A model generated the notes under the pieces. That model was given only the letters and a program-made list of their open reading frames with translations, was not told the origin of the DNA and searched no databases. A stretch of DNA of 6,859 bases from positions 1 to 6,859 of the forward strand of contig JAUYPN010000013.1 of assembly GCA_030695725.1 (NCBI GenBank). Reading direction: 5' to 3'. How positions within the stretch are numbered: the stretch's first letter is position 1; every line of letters begins with the position of its first letter. Both the position numbers and the translations under genes were made by a program. Positions 6,301-6,859 of the stretch are shown here, one piece after another. The DNA is from Candidatus Omnitrophota bacterium. Its GTDB lineage: Bacteria; Omnitrophota; Gorgyraeia; 2-01-FULL-45-10.

Positions 6301-6367
6301 AGCGGGAGGAATCTAACCCCCAGTCACGGTTTTGGAGACCGTTGGTTTACCGTTAACCGACGCTCCT
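6297..6367 (-). tRNA. tRNA-Trp (anticodon CCA)
   Basis: The minus strand folds into a full cloverleaf of 71 nt: a 7-bp acceptor stem AGGAGCG/CGCTCCT with discriminator G73 as expected for bacterial Trp, a 4-bp D stem GGTT/AACC with GG in the loop, a 5-bp anticodon stem ACGGT/ACCGT with loop CTCCAAA (anticodon at 6333-6335), and a 5-bp T stem with one G·U. The 3' CCA is not encoded; the next bases are ACA. Several positions are atypical: the T loop reads TTAGATT (A instead of the near-universal C56), the D stem has G11-C24 instead of pyrimidine-purine, position 9 is C, and the variable loop has 4 nt. The place between tuf/rpmG and secE is conserved for this tRNA, so identity is firm even though the gene is divergent. 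Confidence 0.93.
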
Positions 6368-6378
6368 AATACCAGGAC

Positions 6379-6396
6379 TCCCGCCCTAAAGCAGGA
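6379..6396. other. Possible stem-loop between rpmG and tRNA-Trp
   Basis: In the 37-nt spacer, minus-strand TCCTGC and GCGGGA can pair over 6 bp (one G·U) around loop TTTAGG. It lacks a U-tract. It may be a processing signal upstream of the tRNA or simply chance; the evidence is only the pairing. Confidence 0.3.
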
Positions 6397-6404
6397 TTTT
6401 ACCC

Positions 6405-6554
6405 CTATTTCATCTCTTTATGCGGCGTATGCTTCTTGCAAAACTTGCAAAACTTACTCCGCTGCAGCTTATCCGGGTTCTGTTTCTTGTTTTTAGTAGT
6501 GTGATAATTCCTGTTTTTACACACAGTGCATTCAAAGGTAATAGCTTCTTGCAT
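6405..6554 (-). CDS. rpmG: Ribosomal protein bL33, zinc-ribbon form
   Basis: Small 50S subunit protein near the E site. The 49-residue product has two CxxC pairs, Cys9/Cys12 (CTVC) and Cys36/Cys39 (CKFC), which mark the zinc-binding form rather than the cysteine-free variant. Between them is the basic NYHTTKNKKQNPDKL segment typical of L33, and the tail is KKHTPHKEMK. The length is normal for the family. The start is 4 nt after the tuf stop, with only a weak GAG upstream, so translation probably depends on coupling to tuf. It stops at TAG, with an in-frame TAA two codons later. The next feature is tRNA-Trp. Confidence 0.96.
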   Translation of the reverse strand: MQEAITFECTVCKNRNYHTTKNKKQNPDKLQRSKFCKFCKKHTPHKEMK

Positions 6555-6558
6555 TTAT

Positions 6559-6859
6559 TTACTCTATTATCTCGGTCACCACTCCCGCGCCCACGGTGTG
6601 CCCGCCTTCGCGTATAGCGAAGCGGAGTTCTTTTTCCATGGCTATAGGGGTGATCAATACCACTTCTACCGCGACGTTATCTCCGGGCATGACCATCTCG
6701 GTGCCTTTTGGCAGAGTGACCACTCCGGTAACGTCGGTTGTCCTAAACTAGAATTGAGGCCTGTATCCGTTGAAGAACGGGGTGTGGCGCCCGCCTTCTT
6801 CTTTTGTCAATATGTAGACCTCGGCTTTGAACTTGGTGTGAGGAGTTATCGAGCCGGGC
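6559..6859 (-). CDS. tuf: Elongation factor Tu, C-terminal part, interrupted by an in-frame TAG
   Basis: EF-Tu carries aminoacyl-tRNA to the ribosome as a GTP complex. Only the end of domain 3 is in the window (about 99 codons); the G domain and domain 2 lie outside. Residues match the family almost word for word: PGSITPHTKF, EGGRHTPFFNGYRPQF, then TAG at 6748-6750, then FRTTDVTGVV, MVMPGDNV, RFAIREGGHTVGAGVV and the end TEIIE. The TAG replaces the Tyr that corresponds to E. coli Tyr331 (mature numbering); 62 codons follow it, the same number as in E. coli. A read-to-stop product would lose about 15% of EF-Tu, including part of the tRNA-binding barrel. The frame after the stop is undamaged, so a single-base sequencing or assembly error, or a very recent mutation, is more likely than an old pseudogene. 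Confidence 0.93.
6748..6750 (-). other. In-frame TAG inside tuf
   Basis: Minus-strand codons read Gln-Phe-TAG-Phe-Arg-Thr-Thr-Asp, where the family has Gln-Phe-Tyr-Phe-Arg-Thr-Thr-Asp. One base change from TAC or TAT gives TAG. TAG is also used as the genuine stop of rplL, so it is not simply reassigned. Confidence 0.9.

Noticed and set aside
6748..6750. TAG read as pyrrolysine, selenocysteine-like or tyrosine by a changed code
   Set aside because: rplL ends with TAG exactly at the conserved C-terminus, and rpmG also ends with TAG, so TAG works as stop here; a base error is simpler.
1..6859. CRISPR array, insertion sequence or transposase
   Set aside because: No regularly spaced repeats and no transposase-like reading frame are present; the window is almost fully occupied by housekeeping genes.

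Overview
The window holds the conserved bacterial translation/transcription cluster tuf – rpmG – tRNA-Trp – secE – nusG – rplK – rplA – rplJ – rplL – rpoB, all on the minus strand and so read from the right edge to the left edge. Both end genes are cut by the window: tuf enters at the right with only its last ~100 codons, and rpoB runs off the left edge with roughly 170 C-terminal residues missing. Nothing on the plus strand looks like a gene.

Organism: an uncultured Gram-negative-type bacterium. The RpoB has an insert with a charged helical stretch and strong matches to proteobacterial/PVC-like motifs, and the gene order resembles deltaproteobacteria and related phyla. A striking feature is the codon choice. 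Isoleucine is almost always ATA, and arginine often AGG, even in these highly expressed genes of medium GC. Together with the two intergenic palindromic repeats, this reminds me of candidate phyla such as Omnitrophota, but that placement is a guess.

Layout: 6559-6859 EF-Tu C-terminus, carrying an in-frame TAG where the family has an almost invariant Tyr; 6405-6554 L33; 6297-6367 tRNA-Trp(CCA) with several atypical positions; 6245-6300 a palindromic element touching the tRNA 3' end; 6026-6217 SecE; 5495-6025 NusG (secE stop and nusG start abut); 5040-5468 L11; 4328-5023 L1; 3783-4322 L10; 3324-3743 L7/L12 with a repeat-encoded long alanine hinge; 3276-3309 a palindromic repeat; 1-3276 RpoB.

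The genes supply parts of one system: EF-Tu with tRNA-Trp for decoding, L33, the L11/L1/L10/L12 ribosomal stalk proteins that act with EF-Tu, SecE for protein export, NusG linking RNA polymerase to ribosomes, and the polymerase beta subunit. Spacing is tight (0 to about 40 nt) from secE to rplL, consistent with cotranscription. I found no undescribed gene system. The observations most worth checking are the tuf stop codon, the odd tRNA, the two palindromes, the long L12 hinge and the ATA bias.
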